Part shown: one piece after another, positions 28,159 to 36,743 of the stretch
Position numbering within the stretch: position 1 is the first letter of the stretch
Layout of the letters: every line of letters begins with the position of its first letter
Source: Testudinibacter aquarius
Lineage (GTDB): Bacteria > Pseudomonadota > Gammaproteobacteria > Enterobacterales > Pasteurellaceae
DNA: 64,000 nt
Assembly: GCF_004342725.1 (NCBI RefSeq)
Contig: NZ_SMCP01000010.1
Location: 1-64,000 of the forward strand
Direction of reading: 5' to 3'
Notes under the pieces: model-generated
Told to the model about the DNA's origin: nothing
Databases searched by the model: none
What the model saw: the letters and a program-made list of their open reading frames with translations, nothing else
Translations under genes and position numbers: made by a program

Positions 28159-28210
28159 TTATTGAATCGGATTCCTGAATGGGATCACTGAATCGGATCA
28201 CTGAATCGGA
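28159..28210. repeat. Four 13-bp tandem repeats over the yggL stop codon
   Basis: On the yggL strand the unit TCCGATTCAGTGA occurs twice exactly (28198-28210, 28185-28197), then as TCCCATTCAGGAA and TCCGATTCAATAA (28172-28184, 28159-28171). The yggL stop TGA is the end of the first unit. Confidence 0.8.
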
Positions 28211-28536
28211 TAATCCCACCAAATATCAAACAATTCACTGGTTTCAACTTGCTGTAGTTGGTTATCCTTCAGCCACTGTGCTACTAAAGTGCGGTGTGAG
28301 TCGTTGCAGTTGCCGATATTTTCCAAACAAACCAAGCCTTCCCAATTGAGATAGCCGCTGCCTTCATAGGCTAAACCATTCGGTTTAATTACTTCGGCGA
28401 TAAAACGATCTAGTGTTGCGTCAATCGCTTCTACTGATGTGTTGTCGGCAAACTGCCAGCGCACCACAAAACCTAACTCTTGGAATTCGCCTAAGTGCAT
28501 TTTTTTACGTTGTCTGCGGTTACGTTGAATAGCCAT
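28198..28536 (-). CDS. yggL: YggL family (DUF469) ribosome-associated protein
   Basis: A 112-residue protein of the YggL family, reported to bind the 50S subunit in other gammaproteobacteria. It begins AIQRNRRQRKKMHLGEFQELGF, then FIAEVIKPNGLAYEGSGYLNWEGLV and ends LFDIWWDYPIQ. I use the ATG at 28536 with AAAGGAAAAG upstream. An upstream extension overlaps the trmB end. It follows trmB by 29 bp, the same order as in E. coli. Confidence 0.88.
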   Translation of the reverse strand: MAIQRNRRQRKKMHLGEFQELGFVVRWQFADNTSVEAIDATLDRFIAEVIKPNGLAYEGSGYLNWEGLVCLENIGNCNDSHRTLVAQWLKDNQLQQVETSELFDIWWDYPIQ

Positions 28537-28565
28537 ACTCTTTTCCTTTTTCTGGTTGAATAAAC

Positions 28566-29324
28566 TTATTGATAGATAAAATAAAGATCCCAAACGCCGT
28601 GACCGAGCCGATGTCCGCGTTGTTCAAATTTGGTTAGCGGGCGGAAATCCGGTCGTGGGATATAGTCATTGGTTGCCGATTGATTCTGCAATTTTCCGTT
28701 GTTTTGTAAGGTTTCCAGCATATGCTCGGCATAGTTCTGCCAGTCGGTTGCCATATGAATAAACGCACCGCACTTTAGCTTTTGCTGAATAGTGTCGATA
28801 AACGCCGGCTGCACAATCCGCCGTTTATGATGTTTGGCTTTCGGCCAGGGATCCGGAAAAAACAGTTGTAGCCCGCCTAAACTTTGATCAGCGATGCTGT
28901 CACGCAAAATCTCCATCGCATCGTGGCAAATCAAACGTAAATTACTGATTTCTTCCTGAACTGCCAAGGCAACACAAGCCCCAACGCCCGGTGTGTGCAC
29001 TTCAATGCCTAGGTAATTACGATCCGGATTGTTTTTCGCCATCGCCACCAGCGAAGTTCCCATGCCAAAGCCAATTTCTAAAATCACCGGATTCTCGTTG
29101 CCGAAAATCTTAGCAAAATCAAATGGGGTCTGTTGATATTCTAACCCATATTCTGACCAATGACGATTCATGGCGTCTTTTTGATAATCACTCAAACGCC
29201 CGGTGCGCAGCACAAAACTGCGAACTTTGCGCACATAGCGCCCATCGGCAGTAAATTCCGCAGTTTCAACAGTTTTACGTTTTTGATCAGCAAAGGTCGT
29301 TTGCAGGCTAGATTCTGACATCAT
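28566..29324 (-). CDS. trmB: tRNA (guanine46-N7)-methyltransferase
   Basis: A 252-residue SAM-dependent enzyme making m7G46 in tRNA. SAM motif I is [17 protein letters not shown], with [15 protein letters not shown] and the catalytic [18 protein letters not shown]. The N-terminal [19 protein letters not shown] is typical of the Haemophilus form. Two adjacent ATGs (29324, 29321) are equally possible. Operon with yggL. Part of the DNA near 29125 happens to match a MITE end (see rejected items). Confidence 0.95.
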   Translation of the reverse strand: MMSESSLQTTFADQKRKTVETAEFTADGRYVRKVRSFVLRTGRLSDYQKDAMNRHWSEYGLEYQQTPFDFAKIFGNENPVILEIGFGMGTSLVAMAKNNPDRNYLGIEVHTPGVGACVALAVQEEISNLRLICHDAMEILRDSIADQSLGGLQLFFPDPWPKAKHHKRRIVQPAFIDTIQQKLKCGAFIHMATDWQNYAEHMLETLQNNGKLQNQSATNDYIPRPDFRPLTKFEQRGHRLGHGVWDLYFIYQ

Positions 29325-29629
29325 GATTAATTAAAAAGCTCTCTTTTAGTTTGATAGCCCGCATTATGCAAATATCTTCGGTGATTACAACTGTTTTTGT
29401 CATTTCGATTGAAAATAACTAAGCAGCTGATGTAGTGCAATCATTTTATGTGTAAAGATTAACGTATTTACACAAAAGGTTAAAAAATAGGCATGGATTT
29501 TGTAATAATGTCTGGTAGAATGCGCCCCACTTAAATCAGCATCTTATATTAACTGGCTGATTTCAATCAATAATTGACTTATTAGTTATTAATAAAATCA
29601 TAAACTTAAACGATAAAAGGTTACTTATA
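29325..29629. promoter_or_regulatory. Intergenic region before the surface lipoprotein
   Basis: 305 bp without a gene, containing the divergent promoters. Two inverted repeats can be read: GTGTAAA/TTTACAC (29450-29456, 29467-29473) and AAATCAGC/GCTGATTT (29533-29540, 29556-29563). TTGACT at 29574 could be a -35 element, but no -10 at good spacing is clear. Confidence 0.4.
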
Positions 29630-30766
29630 GTGAAAAAAATCAATTCTAAAACCTGTGCTGCGCTATTGTTGTCAGCATTATTGGCCGCTTGTGGCGGTGG
29701 CGGAAGTGGCTCTTCCAATTCCACAACAACATCAAGCACCACAGCGATTAATTCGGCGCCTAACACGGCTCCAAAAACAGATGATGCGGCATTAGCTGCG
29801 CTGAAAGAGAAAGAGGCGCTTCAGAAAGCAGAACAAGAGCGCCAAAAAAGATTGAAAGAAGAGGAAGAGAAGCAAAAAAATGCTGCTCAAGCTGAACCAC
29901 CGGTGCCACAGCCAGCGCCTGAGTCGCAACCAAAGCCGACAGAACCCGCACCACAGCCAGCGCCTGAGCCGCAACCAAAGCCGACAGAACCGGCACCACA
30001 GCCAGCGCCTGAGCCACAACCAAAACCGGTAGATCCAGTGCCACAGCTGGAACCAAAGCCTGTTGAGCCAACAGCACCACAAGCCGTTGAATATCAAGGC
30101 TATGTGATTTCACAAAATGGAAAAAGTGCTTGGAACGGAGAAGCATCCGGCTATCAAGTTAAGCAACAAGGTGATGAGTTTAATGCAGTGATCGCACAAG
30201 GTAGCTCGTTACAAATTGGCGATATGAAATTAGATTTGATCGATAGCAGCAATGCCAATTTAGGCTATTACGGCTATGTATCGACCTTTACCCCTGACAG
30301 TGGTGTTGTCGGTCAAGATAGTGGCGAAAAACGCACGGTGGATCTGATGTATGCAGTCGATCAAAGCAAAAAAGATGCCACTGCGCCGACACTGAACGGT
30401 TATCAAGGAACCGTTACCTATGGTGGCGATTTCCACTATTTGGCGGATACGGATAAAGTCAACAAAGCGAATATTTCCCTTAGTTATAATCCAGCAGCTA
30501 AGACAATGGCTGGTAATATCAGAGATACCAGCAAAGGGATTGATCTGGGATTGCAATTATCCGGAGAGTTGAACGGAGATTTTCAGATGATTGCAACACC
30601 GGTGAAAAACAATCACACTTCTACGGTGGTTACTGAGAAAGGATCGTTAAACGGACAATTCCTTGATGGTGGAAAATATATTGTCGGCGATGCTGAATCC
30701 GGCGATGCGAATAAACAGTGGAAAGGGGTGTTCAGCACCAAAGAAACTGAGCGTGTACCGAACTAA
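29630..30766 (+). CDS. TbpB-like surface lipoprotein with Pro-rich stalk
   Basis: A 378-residue lipoprotein. The signal peptide ends in the lipobox LLAAC (Cys near 21), followed by GGGGSGSS. Next come a Ser/Thr linker, a charged coiled-coil stretch (about 52-85, KEKEALQKAEQERQKRLKEE), and a Pro-rich stalk (about 90-150) built from three 15-residue repeats, PQPAPEPQPKPTEPA. The C-terminal domain of about 225 residues has VTYGGDFHYL, ANISLSYNPAAKTMAGNI and a final GVFSTKE, as in the C-lobe beta-barrel of transferrin-binding protein B-like, Slam-dependent surface lipoproteins. Start is GTG with AAAAGG upstream. No receptor or Slam gene is nearby; ligand unknown. Confidence 0.8.
   Translation: MKKINSKTCAALLLSALLAACGGGGSGSSNSTTTSSTTAINSAPNTAPKTDDAALAALKEKEALQKAEQERQKRLKEEEEKQKNAAQAEPPVPQPAPESQPKPTEPAPQPAPEPQPKPTEPAPQPAPEPQPKPVDPVPQLEPKPVEPTAPQAVEYQGYVISQNGKSAWNGEASGYQVKQQGDEFNAVIAQGSSLQIGDMKLDLIDSSNANLGYYGYVSTFTPDSGVVGQDSGEKRTVDLMYAVDQSKKDATAPTLNGYQGTVTYGGDFHYLADTDKVNKANISLSYNPAAKTMAGNIRDTSKGIDLGLQLSGELNGDFQMIATPVKNNHTSTVVTEKGSLNGQFLDGGKYIVGDAESGDANKQWKGVFSTKETERVPN
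29906..30040 (+). repeat. Three 45-bp tandem repeats in the lipoprotein stalk
   Basis: Units at 29906-29950, 29951-29995 and 29996-30040 each begin CCACAGCCAGCGCCTGAG and encode 15 residues. The first two differ at only a few bases and the third has diverged at its end. Being in frame, copy-number change would lengthen or shorten the stalk. Confidence 0.85.
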
Positions 30767-30791
30767 TTTAATAACGGAACCATCCTAATTC

Positions 30792-30816
30792 AAACCGCAC
30801 TTCCAAAGTGCGGTTT
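30792..30816. terminator. Inverted uptake-signal hairpin between convergent genes
   Basis: AAACCGCACTT (30792-30802) pairs with AAGTGCGGTTT (30806-30816) over 11 bp, followed by CTCTACC. It sits 26 bp after the lipoprotein stop and just beyond the hipA stop, and likely terminates one or both. Confidence 0.65.
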
Positions 30817-30818
30817 CT

Positions 30819-32117
30819 CTACCCTTTCAACCGCTTTCCTTGCTGCCAAACACCTTCTAAAATTGGTTCGGCAATCTCTGGTGGGAAATTTTTCGGTAGG
30901 TGCTGCTGACATTGTTCAACCGCACTTTGATAATCTGTTGCGACCTGATGTAATATTTCTTCCACCAACTGTTGGCGCAAACCCGCTAATCTACCGGTTT
31001 CAATAAAATGGCGGATTTGGATTTTATCCCATAAATAGTGTTTATTTTTTCCGTACCACGCCATCGCCATTTTGATTTTTTGCCGTTGCAAGCCTTGTGG
31101 TTTCAACAGAGGAAAAGCAGAGATCACATCATAGAACGGCGTTAGACGGTAGCGGTTATCTTTTTCCAAAAACAGACTGTAGTTTTTAGCGTGTCCGTCA
31201 ACTGCTGCCATCAGCCAGAAAATAATTTGTGCTTTAAAAAAGTGTAGTCGATCGTCAAGGCTGTCTGTCGAGCCTTTTAGTAGCGCGAGAATGGATAAAA
31301 TACTGGGTCCGCCGTCTGCTTCATATTTTAACGCAGGCGCAATCGCCAACGCTTGGCATAGATCCTCCTGTGGCAAACGCACCAGCCAACTGCCTGAAGC
31401 AGCCCAACGGCGGTCAAAACGTTCGACGGATAAAACTTTGCAATCACCAAAATGGAGAATTTCTGCATTTGCAGCAGGCAAACCAAAGGCTTTTAACAAT
31501 TGTAAACAAAGCCATTCATTTTCACAGCTGTCGGATAAATCAAGCTGCCCCTGTCCGACAACGCCAATCGGCAGTTTCAGAATATGGCTGGTCGGGGTGG
31601 TGTTGAGCGGTTTGCACCATTGGTTGTTATGGTATAAAAGTGCGGTTTTTTCCTGCGCACCGGCAAGGGAAATCCGAAAATCTTGCTGTGGATTATCCAT
31701 TCCCAGTGGTGAAAACTGATAGTTCTTCAATAATGCGGCAATGTCGGTTTCACCTAACGGTACGGCTTCAATTCTTTTGATTGAATAAGGATGTTTCCCT
31801 TGAGGATAAAGTTGAATGGCGCCCACACAGTCGTGCCCAATCGCACTTAATAAATCAAATGGGTGTTTGGTAGCAACATGAAAACGTTGCTGAATGCGCG
31901 AGCGAATTTGCTCATTGTCAGGCAGTAAATTATCGAAAAAATTATAAACAACGCTGCCTTTATAAACTTTTTCCGATAATGGCAGCGATAACGAAATCGG
32001 ACGCGCTTTGGCGTGGTTTAACCAAGTTGATTCGTATTGAAATTGACTGGCACCGTCGCTGTTTTTTGTCCACAGCCCGACTTCAATACCGTTCATGGCA
32101 ATCATCAAACGATTCAT
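30819..32117 (-). CDS. hipA: HipA-type serine/threonine kinase toxin
   Basis: A 432-residue toxin. E. coli HipA phosphorylates glutamyl-tRNA synthetase and induces persistence. With the ATG at 32117 the autophosphorylation site in DFRISLAGAQEKTALL falls on Ser150, as in E. coli. Other blocks are YNFFDNLLPDN, THILKLPIG (P-loop-like), LSVERFDRRW, WLVRLPQEDLCQ, the catalytic VDGHAKNYSLF and the metal-binding LTPFYDVISAFPLL. No key residue is missing. The ATG overlaps the hipB stop (TGATG). Autoregulated with HipB through three operators. Confidence 0.95.
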   Translation of the reverse strand: MNRLMIAMNGIEVGLWTKNSDGASQFQYESTWLNHAKARPISLSLPLSEKVYKGSVVYNFFDNLLPDNEQIRSRIQQRFHVATKHPFDLLSAIGHDCVGAIQLYPQGKHPYSIKRIEAVPLGETDIAALLKNYQFSPLGMDNPQQDFRISLAGAQEKTALLYHNNQWCKPLNTTPTSHILKLPIGVVGQGQLDLSDSCENEWLCLQLLKAFGLPAANAEILHFGDCKVLSVERFDRRWAASGSWLVRLPQEDLCQALAIAPALKYEADGGPSILSILALLKGSTDSLDDRLHFFKAQIIFWLMAAVDGHAKNYSLFLEKDNRYRLTPFYDVISAFPLLKPQGLQRQKIKMAMAWYGKNKHYLWDKIQIRHFIETGRLAGLRQQLVEEILHQVATDYQSAVEQCQQHLPKNFPPEIAEPILEGVWQQGKRLKG

Positions 32118-32395
32118 CACCAATCCTCATCATCAAAATCAGGCGTGGGTTCTTGAACTTGGTTGTTTGCCGGGGTTGTGCTTTTATTGCGCGGTGAAAG
32201 CGTGATTTCCAGCTCTAACGCCGATAGCAAATTAAACAAAGTCTCCACTTTGCTGCGTTCCGGTTGGTTTTCGAAGGCTGAAACCGTCGCTTGCTTCACA
32301 CCGGCAAGCAAGGCAACTTGAGACTGCGATAACTTATTTTGATAGCGGAACTCTTTTAAAGCGTGCGCCAGCATTTTTGCAGTAGTGATAGCCAT
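32117..32395 (-). CDS. hipB: HipB-type antitoxin
   Basis: A 92-residue XRE-family DNA-binding protein that neutralises HipA and represses the operon. The helix-turn-helix is LSQSQVALLAGVKQATVSAFEN (about residues 23-44), followed by LFNLLSALELEITLSPRN. The acidic tail DFDDEDW resembles the E. coli HipB tail ending in a C-terminal Trp. First gene of hipBA. Confidence 0.93.
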   Translation of the reverse strand: MAITTAKMLAHALKEFRYQNKLSQSQVALLAGVKQATVSAFENQPERSKVETLFNLLSALELEITLSPRNKSTTPANNQVQEPTPDFDDEDW

Positions 32396-32400
32396 AATTT

Positions 32401-32474
32401 TATCCTCTTTAGCAGATATTTTATAAAATACCCTTCAAAGCGGATAAAGTCAAACATATCCTTTTATAAGGATA
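32401..32474 (-). promoter_or_regulatory. hipBA promoter with three HipB operators spaced 28 bp apart
   Basis: Operators of form TATCC-N8-GGATA: 32457-32474 (perfect), 32429-32446 (TACCC-N8-GGATA) and 32401-32418 (TATCC-N8-AGATA). Start-to-start spacing is exactly 28 bp twice. On the minus strand the promoter TTGACT (complement of 32448-32453), a 17-bp spacer and TATTTT (complement of 32425-32430) is interleaved with them. The last operator overlaps the hipB ribosome site. Confidence 0.88.
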
Positions 32475-32534
32475 ATAATTTGCACTTAATCTAAATTTCA
32501 TTCGCAATTCAGCCGTGCATTATTTTTACCAGTT

Positions 32535-32580
32535 CAACCGCACTTTACTTTTTTAATGACTATCGAGCAAAGTGCGGTTG
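32535..32580. repeat. Inverted pair of uptake signals between zntA and hipB
   Basis: CAACCGCACTTT (32535-32546) and AAAGTGCGGTTG (32569-32580) form a 12-bp stem 25 bp beyond the zntA stop. It could fold in the 3' end of the zntA transcript, though the following minus-strand bases are not T-rich. Confidence 0.6.
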
Positions 32581-32605
32581 GTTTTATTCAGATTTAAATA
32601 GAGGA

Positions 32606-34795
32606 TTATTTCTGCAGCAAACGTAAACCATTCCCCACCACCAACAAACTCGCCCCCACATCGGCAAATACCGCCATCCACATCGTGCCAATGCCAGCTA
32701 ACGTCAAGGCTAAAAACACCACTTTAACCGCCAAGGCGAAGCTGATGTTTTGCATTAAAATCGCATGGGCGTTTTTGGATAAACGGATAAATTCAGGGAT
32801 TTTGCCTAAGTCATCGTCCATCAATGCCACATCTGCGGTTTCAATCGCGGTGTCCGTTCCCATCGCACCCATGGCGAAGCCAATATCGGCACGAGCCAGC
32901 GCCGGCGCATCGTTGATGCCGTCGCCGACCATGCCGATTTTTTGTGATTTGGTTTGATTTTCAACCGCACTTTGCACTGCATTGAGTTTGTCTTGTGGCA
33001 GCTGGTTACCAAGGGCTTCATCAATGCCCACTTGCGCCGCAATCGCATTGGCGGTGTGCTGATTGTCGCCCGTCAGCATCAGGGTTTTCACCCCTAGCAG
33101 GTGCAGCTCGGCAATGGCTTGACGGCTGCTTTCTTTCACCGTATCGGCAACGGCAAACAGGGCTAGCACTTGGTGGTTATCCGCTAATAGCACTACGGTT
33201 TTGCCTTGTTTTTCCAGTTGTTCGATTTGGCTTTGTAATTCACTTGTGGCTTGCTTGCGTTCTTCAATCAAGCGAATATTGCCCAGTACATATTCCGTGC
33301 CGTCAATTTGCCCCTGTACGCCACGCCCCAACAGTGCGGTGAAGTTTTCCACGCTTTTCATGTTGCTATTCTCTGGATTTGCTGTCGCAATCGCTTGCGA
33401 AACAGGGTGCTCAGAACGAGCGGCAAGGCTGACAGCAAGTGATTGTGCTTCTGCCAAAGGCATAGTAGCAAGTGCGGTCATATTAGTCTGTACTGGCTTA
33501 CCATGGGTCAGCGTACCGGTTTTATCCAACGCCAAGGTTTTTAATAACCGCCCTTGTTCCAAATACACTCCGCCTTTAATCAAAATCCCTTTGCGTGCGG
33601 CGGCAGCAAGCCCACTCACCACCGTCACAGGGGTAGAGATCACCAAGGCACAAGGACAAGCAATCACCAATAACACCAAGGCTTTATAAATCCATTCGAA
33701 CCACGCACCCGCCATAAACAGCGGTGGAATCAGCGCCACCAACAGGGCAATCACCAACACTGTAGGAGTATAAATTTGGGCGAATTTATCCACAAACCGC
33801 TGAGTCGGTGCTTTCACCCCTTGGGCTTCTTCCACCGCATGAATAATGCGTGCCAGTGTTGAGTGGCTTGCCGCTGCGGTGACTTGATATTCAAACGAAC
33901 CGCTTTGGTTAATCGTGCCGGCGAATACCTGATCGCCCACGGTTTTATCGACCGGCAGACTTTCGCCGGTAATCGGCGCTTGATCAACCGCACTTTGCCC
34001 TTGTGTGATTTTACCGTCAAGGGCGATTCGTTCGCCCGGTTTCACACGCACCACATCGCCCGTCGCCACGCTGTCCGCCGCCACTTCCTGCCACGAACCG
34101 TCAGGCTGCTGCACGGTGGCGGTTTCAGGGGCGAGCGCCATTAATTCGGTTATTGCATTTCTGGCACGGTCAAGGGATTTGGCTTCGATCACTTCTGCCA
34201 AGGTGAACAGCACCATCACCATCGCCGCTTCCGGCCATTGCCCGATCAGCAATCCGCCAGTGACGGCAATGCTCATCAACGCATTGATGTTCAAACTGCC
34301 GGTGCGAATCGACACCCAGCCTTTTTTGTAGGTTTCGATGCCACACAACAGCACCGCTGCCACCGCTAAGATTGCCCCAGACCAATGCGGTAAGCCAAAC
34401 CAAGTAACTGCTTCTGAACCTAATGCCAACACACCTGCAACCACCAGTGGCAACAGCGATTTTTGCGAGGTGTTTATTTTCGCCAGCTTGCCGTCGGCGT
34501 CAGGCAGTTCGGGCTCAAAGCCGAGCGAACGGATGGCGTCTAGCACCTTCGGCAAATCATTTTCACCGTGGGTGACAGTCAGCACATGCTGGATTAAGTT
34601 GAATTCCAACGCTTGCACTTCCGCCATCGTGGCGAACTTTTTACGGATCACCCCTTCTTCGGTCGGACAATCCATTTGCTGAATGCGAATCGCCGTTTGT
34701 ACGCCATTTGCTACCTTTTTACTTTGTGCCAATTGCTCAAAGTGCGGTTGCGTTTGTGACGAATTATGTTGATGTGAACAGCAGTTAGCCATCAT
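32606..34795 (-). CDS. zntA: Zinc/cadmium/lead-exporting P-type ATPase
   Basis: A 729-residue P1B-type ATPase in the inner membrane that exports Zn(II), Cd(II) or Pb(II). The N-terminus is His/Cys-rich (NCCSHQH) and has a metal-binding domain with QQMDCPTEEGVIRKK (about 40-54). Then SPC-type transport motif CPC (380-382), phosphorylation site DKTGTLT (424), TGES (277), and hinge GDGINDAPALARADIGFAMG. Two adjacent ATGs at the start are equivalent. Divergent from its MerR-family regulator, with a shared palindromic operator. Confidence 0.94.
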   Translation of the reverse strand: MMANCCSHQHNSSQTQPHFEQLAQSKKVANGVQTAIRIQQMDCPTEEGVIRKKFATMAEVQALEFNLIQHVLTVTHGENDLPKVLDAIRSLGFEPELPDADGKLAKINTSQKSLLPLVVAGVLALGSEAVTWFGLPHWSGAILAVAAVLLCGIETYKKGWVSIRTGSLNINALMSIAVTGGLLIGQWPEAAMVMVLFTLAEVIEAKSLDRARNAITELMALAPETATVQQPDGSWQEVAADSVATGDVVRVKPGERIALDGKITQGQSAVDQAPITGESLPVDKTVGDQVFAGTINQSGSFEYQVTAAASHSTLARIIHAVEEAQGVKAPTQRFVDKFAQIYTPTVLVIALLVALIPPLFMAGAWFEWIYKALVLLVIACPCALVISTPVTVVSGLAAAARKGILIKGGVYLEQGRLLKTLALDKTGTLTHGKPVQTNMTALATMPLAEAQSLAVSLAARSEHPVSQAIATANPENSNMKSVENFTALLGRGVQGQIDGTEYVLGNIRLIEERKQATSELQSQIEQLEKQGKTVVLLADNHQVLALFAVADTVKESSRQAIAELHLLGVKTLMLTGDNQHTANAIAAQVGIDEALGNQLPQDKLNAVQSAVENQTKSQKIGMVGDGINDAPALARADIGFAMGAMGTDTAIETADVALMDDDLGKIPEFIRLSKNAHAILMQNISFALAVKVVFLALTLAGIGTMWMAVFADVGASLLVVGNGLRLLQK

Positions 34796-34836
34796 CTTTT
34801 TCCTCTATAAAAATGTTCTGTTATGCTATATTAAAC

Positions 34837-34857
34837 ACCCTGTAGTTGCTACAGGGT
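34837..34857. promoter_or_regulatory. MerR-family operator in the zntA promoter
   Basis: ACCCTGTAG-TTG-CTACAGGGT is a perfect 9-bp inverted repeat with a 3-bp centre, the classic CadR/PbrR/ZntR-type operator. On the zntA strand it lies between a -35-like TTGACC and a -10-like TTAATA about 20 bp apart, the overlong spacer that MerR activators correct. Confidence 0.9.
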
Positions 34858-34877
34858 CAAGCAGGAGAAGGAAAAAA

Positions 34878-35330
34878 ATGAAAATCGGTGATTTAGCCAA
34901 ACAAACCGGTTGCCCGGTAGAAACCATTCGTTATTACGAACGGGAAGGTTTGATGCCGCAAGCGCAACGCAATCTGATGAATAATTACCGTGAATACGGC
35001 ACGGTACATTTAGAGCGTTTGGTGTTTATCCGCCGTTGCCGTACTTTGGAAATGACGCAGGATGAAATCCGAGAACTGCTGCAAGCCAAAGCTGATCCCA
35101 ACGCCAGTTGTGCTTCGATTAATGACTTGATTGATGCGCATTTGTCACACGTCAAAGCGCGAATTGCCGAATTGCAGGCCTTAAAAAAACAACTGGGCGA
35201 ATTGCGCAGCCAATGCGGCGAGATACACCGAACACAAGATTGTGGGATTCTCAAAGGCTTGGAACGGCCTAATGAGAGGGACATCGCCCATTCGGTCAGC
35301 CATATCGGTAAGGTATGCGGCAGGCAATAG
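34878..35330 (+). CDS. MerR-family Cd(II)/Pb(II)-responsive regulator (CadR/PbrR-like)
   Basis: A 150-residue metal-sensing activator. The winged helix-turn-helix is MKIGDLAKQTGCPVETIRYYEREGL. A long dimerisation helix (about 80-115) follows. Candidate metal ligands are Cys78 (NASC), Cys113 and Cys122 (QCGEIHRTQDC), the arrangement seen in CadR/PbrR. ZntR would have a different C-terminal CHX site. AGGAGAAGG lies upstream of the ATG. It should control the divergent zntA. Confidence 0.88.
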   Translation: MKIGDLAKQTGCPVETIRYYEREGLMPQAQRNLMNNYREYGTVHLERLVFIRRCRTLEMTQDEIRELLQAKADPNASCASINDLIDAHLSHVKARIAELQALKKQLGELRSQCGEIHRTQDCGILKGLERPNERDIAHSVSHIGKVCGRQ

Positions 35331-35336
35331 CTAAAT

Positions 35337-35364
35337 ATGCCTGATAAGCGCATTCAGGCATTTT
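35337..35364. terminator. Terminator between cadR-like gene and the MFS gene
   Basis: ATGCCTGA (35337-35344) and TCAGGCAT (35354-35361) form an 8-bp stem followed by TTTT. The two genes converge. Confidence 0.75.
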
Positions 35365-35371
35365 AGGTTGA

Positions 35372-36615
35372 TTAAGCGCTTTTGGCGTGTAATTCCGTGC
35401 GCACGATTTTTTCTTCGCGAATCGGTAAATTCAACACCGCAGCAATGGCGGCAAGTGTCATATCGGCATACCACATCCAACTGTAATCGCCGTAAATGGT
35501 GATAGCGAGACCGCCCAAATATGCACCGAAGAATCCGCCGACTTGGTGCGACAATAAGGTTAAACCAAACAGGGTTGCCAAATAGCGCACTCCGAACAGT
35601 TTGCCGACGGTTGCCGCGGTTGGCGGCACGGTGGCAAGCCACGTTAGCCCTAAGCCGATGGCAAACAGATAAAACGTCATCGGGCTGCTTGGTGCGATCA
35701 GATAAATACCGATTAGTGCTGCGCGTGAGGCGTACATCCAAAATAGAATATATTTGCTGCGGTAATGTCCGACTAACCAGCCGACCACCAAGCTGCCGAC
35801 TACATTAGACAACCCGATAATCGCCAGTGACCATGAAGCGACGTCGGCTGATAATTTGCTGAGCGACACTTCAGTCGGCAAATGGGTCACCAAAAACGCG
35901 ATATGAAAGCCACAGGTGAAAAAACCGAGATGCAACAAAATATAGCTGCGATCTTTAAACGAGGCGAGCACCGCTTTAAACTTTGTTCGGGCGCGCTGAC
36001 CGCACTTGGCGTATTTTTGATGGCGGTATCGCCGTGCGATAGCCAACGGGCAATCGGCAAACAGATCAGGCTGATAATCGCCAACGCATACATCGCTCCT
36101 TGCCAGCCGAAGGCAGGAATAATAATCAAACCTTGCACCAACGGTGCAAACAGAAATTGCCCGAACGAGCCGCCGGCATTGACTATTCCAGAAGCCAAAC
36201 CCCGTATTTTTTGCGGTAGTTTATTGGAAACCTGACTGATTAAAATCGAAAAACTGCCTGCCCCGGCACCAAAGGCGACCATAATTCCCATGGTAAAGGT
36301 TAAGCCGAGAGTTGACGGAAACAGCGGTGCAAGGGCGAATCCGGCGGCTAACAACAGCGTGCCCCACAGCAACACCGGCCACGCGCTGTAACGATCAGCA
36401 AGTGCACCGGTAACCGGCTGTGCCACGCCCCACATCAATTGCGTGACCGCCATGGCAAAACTGATACTGGTAATACTCAATGCGGTTTCTTGATGAATCG
36501 GCTGCACGAACAACCCCAATGCCATGCGCATGCCCATAGTGATCATTAAAATTGAGGCGGCAGCAAGGATAATCAGGGTGAAGCGTGGGTTGTTGCTGGT
36601 TGGCGAGAAGTTCAT
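35372..36615 (-). pseudogene. MFS transporter with a frameshift near 35970
   Basis: Two overlapping minus-strand frames make one major-facilitator transporter of about 410 residues. The 5' part (from 36615) holds six helices, with MRMALGLFVQPIHQE, GALADRYSAWPVLLWG and SGIVNAGGSFGQFLFAPLVQG. The 3' part (to 35372) holds the other six, from ASFKDRSYILLHLGFFTCGFHIAFLVTHLP to LPIREEKIV. The two readings match family continuity if one base was lost around 35965-35980 (near AGTTTAAAGCGG on the minus strand). Closest to the OFA/monocarboxylate-type MFS group by eye. A sequencing error or phase-variable site cannot be excluded. Confidence 0.8.
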
Positions 36616-36743
36616 GCCTAAATCTCAAGTTAAGTCGAAAATGTCATTCTAGCAAAAATACAGCATGGAGAAAGTGTGATTTTTCATAGCGTCCCGAGCG
36701 CACTTGGGGTAAAGTGCGGTTTTTGATTCACAATAGAGACGTT

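Noticed and set aside
29125..29140. GGGGTCTGTTGATATT inside trmB, matching the MITE terminus
   Set aside because: It encodes EYQQTPF at a position where related TrmB proteins have a similar DYQNKPF-type sequence, so it is coding sequence and the match is probably chance.
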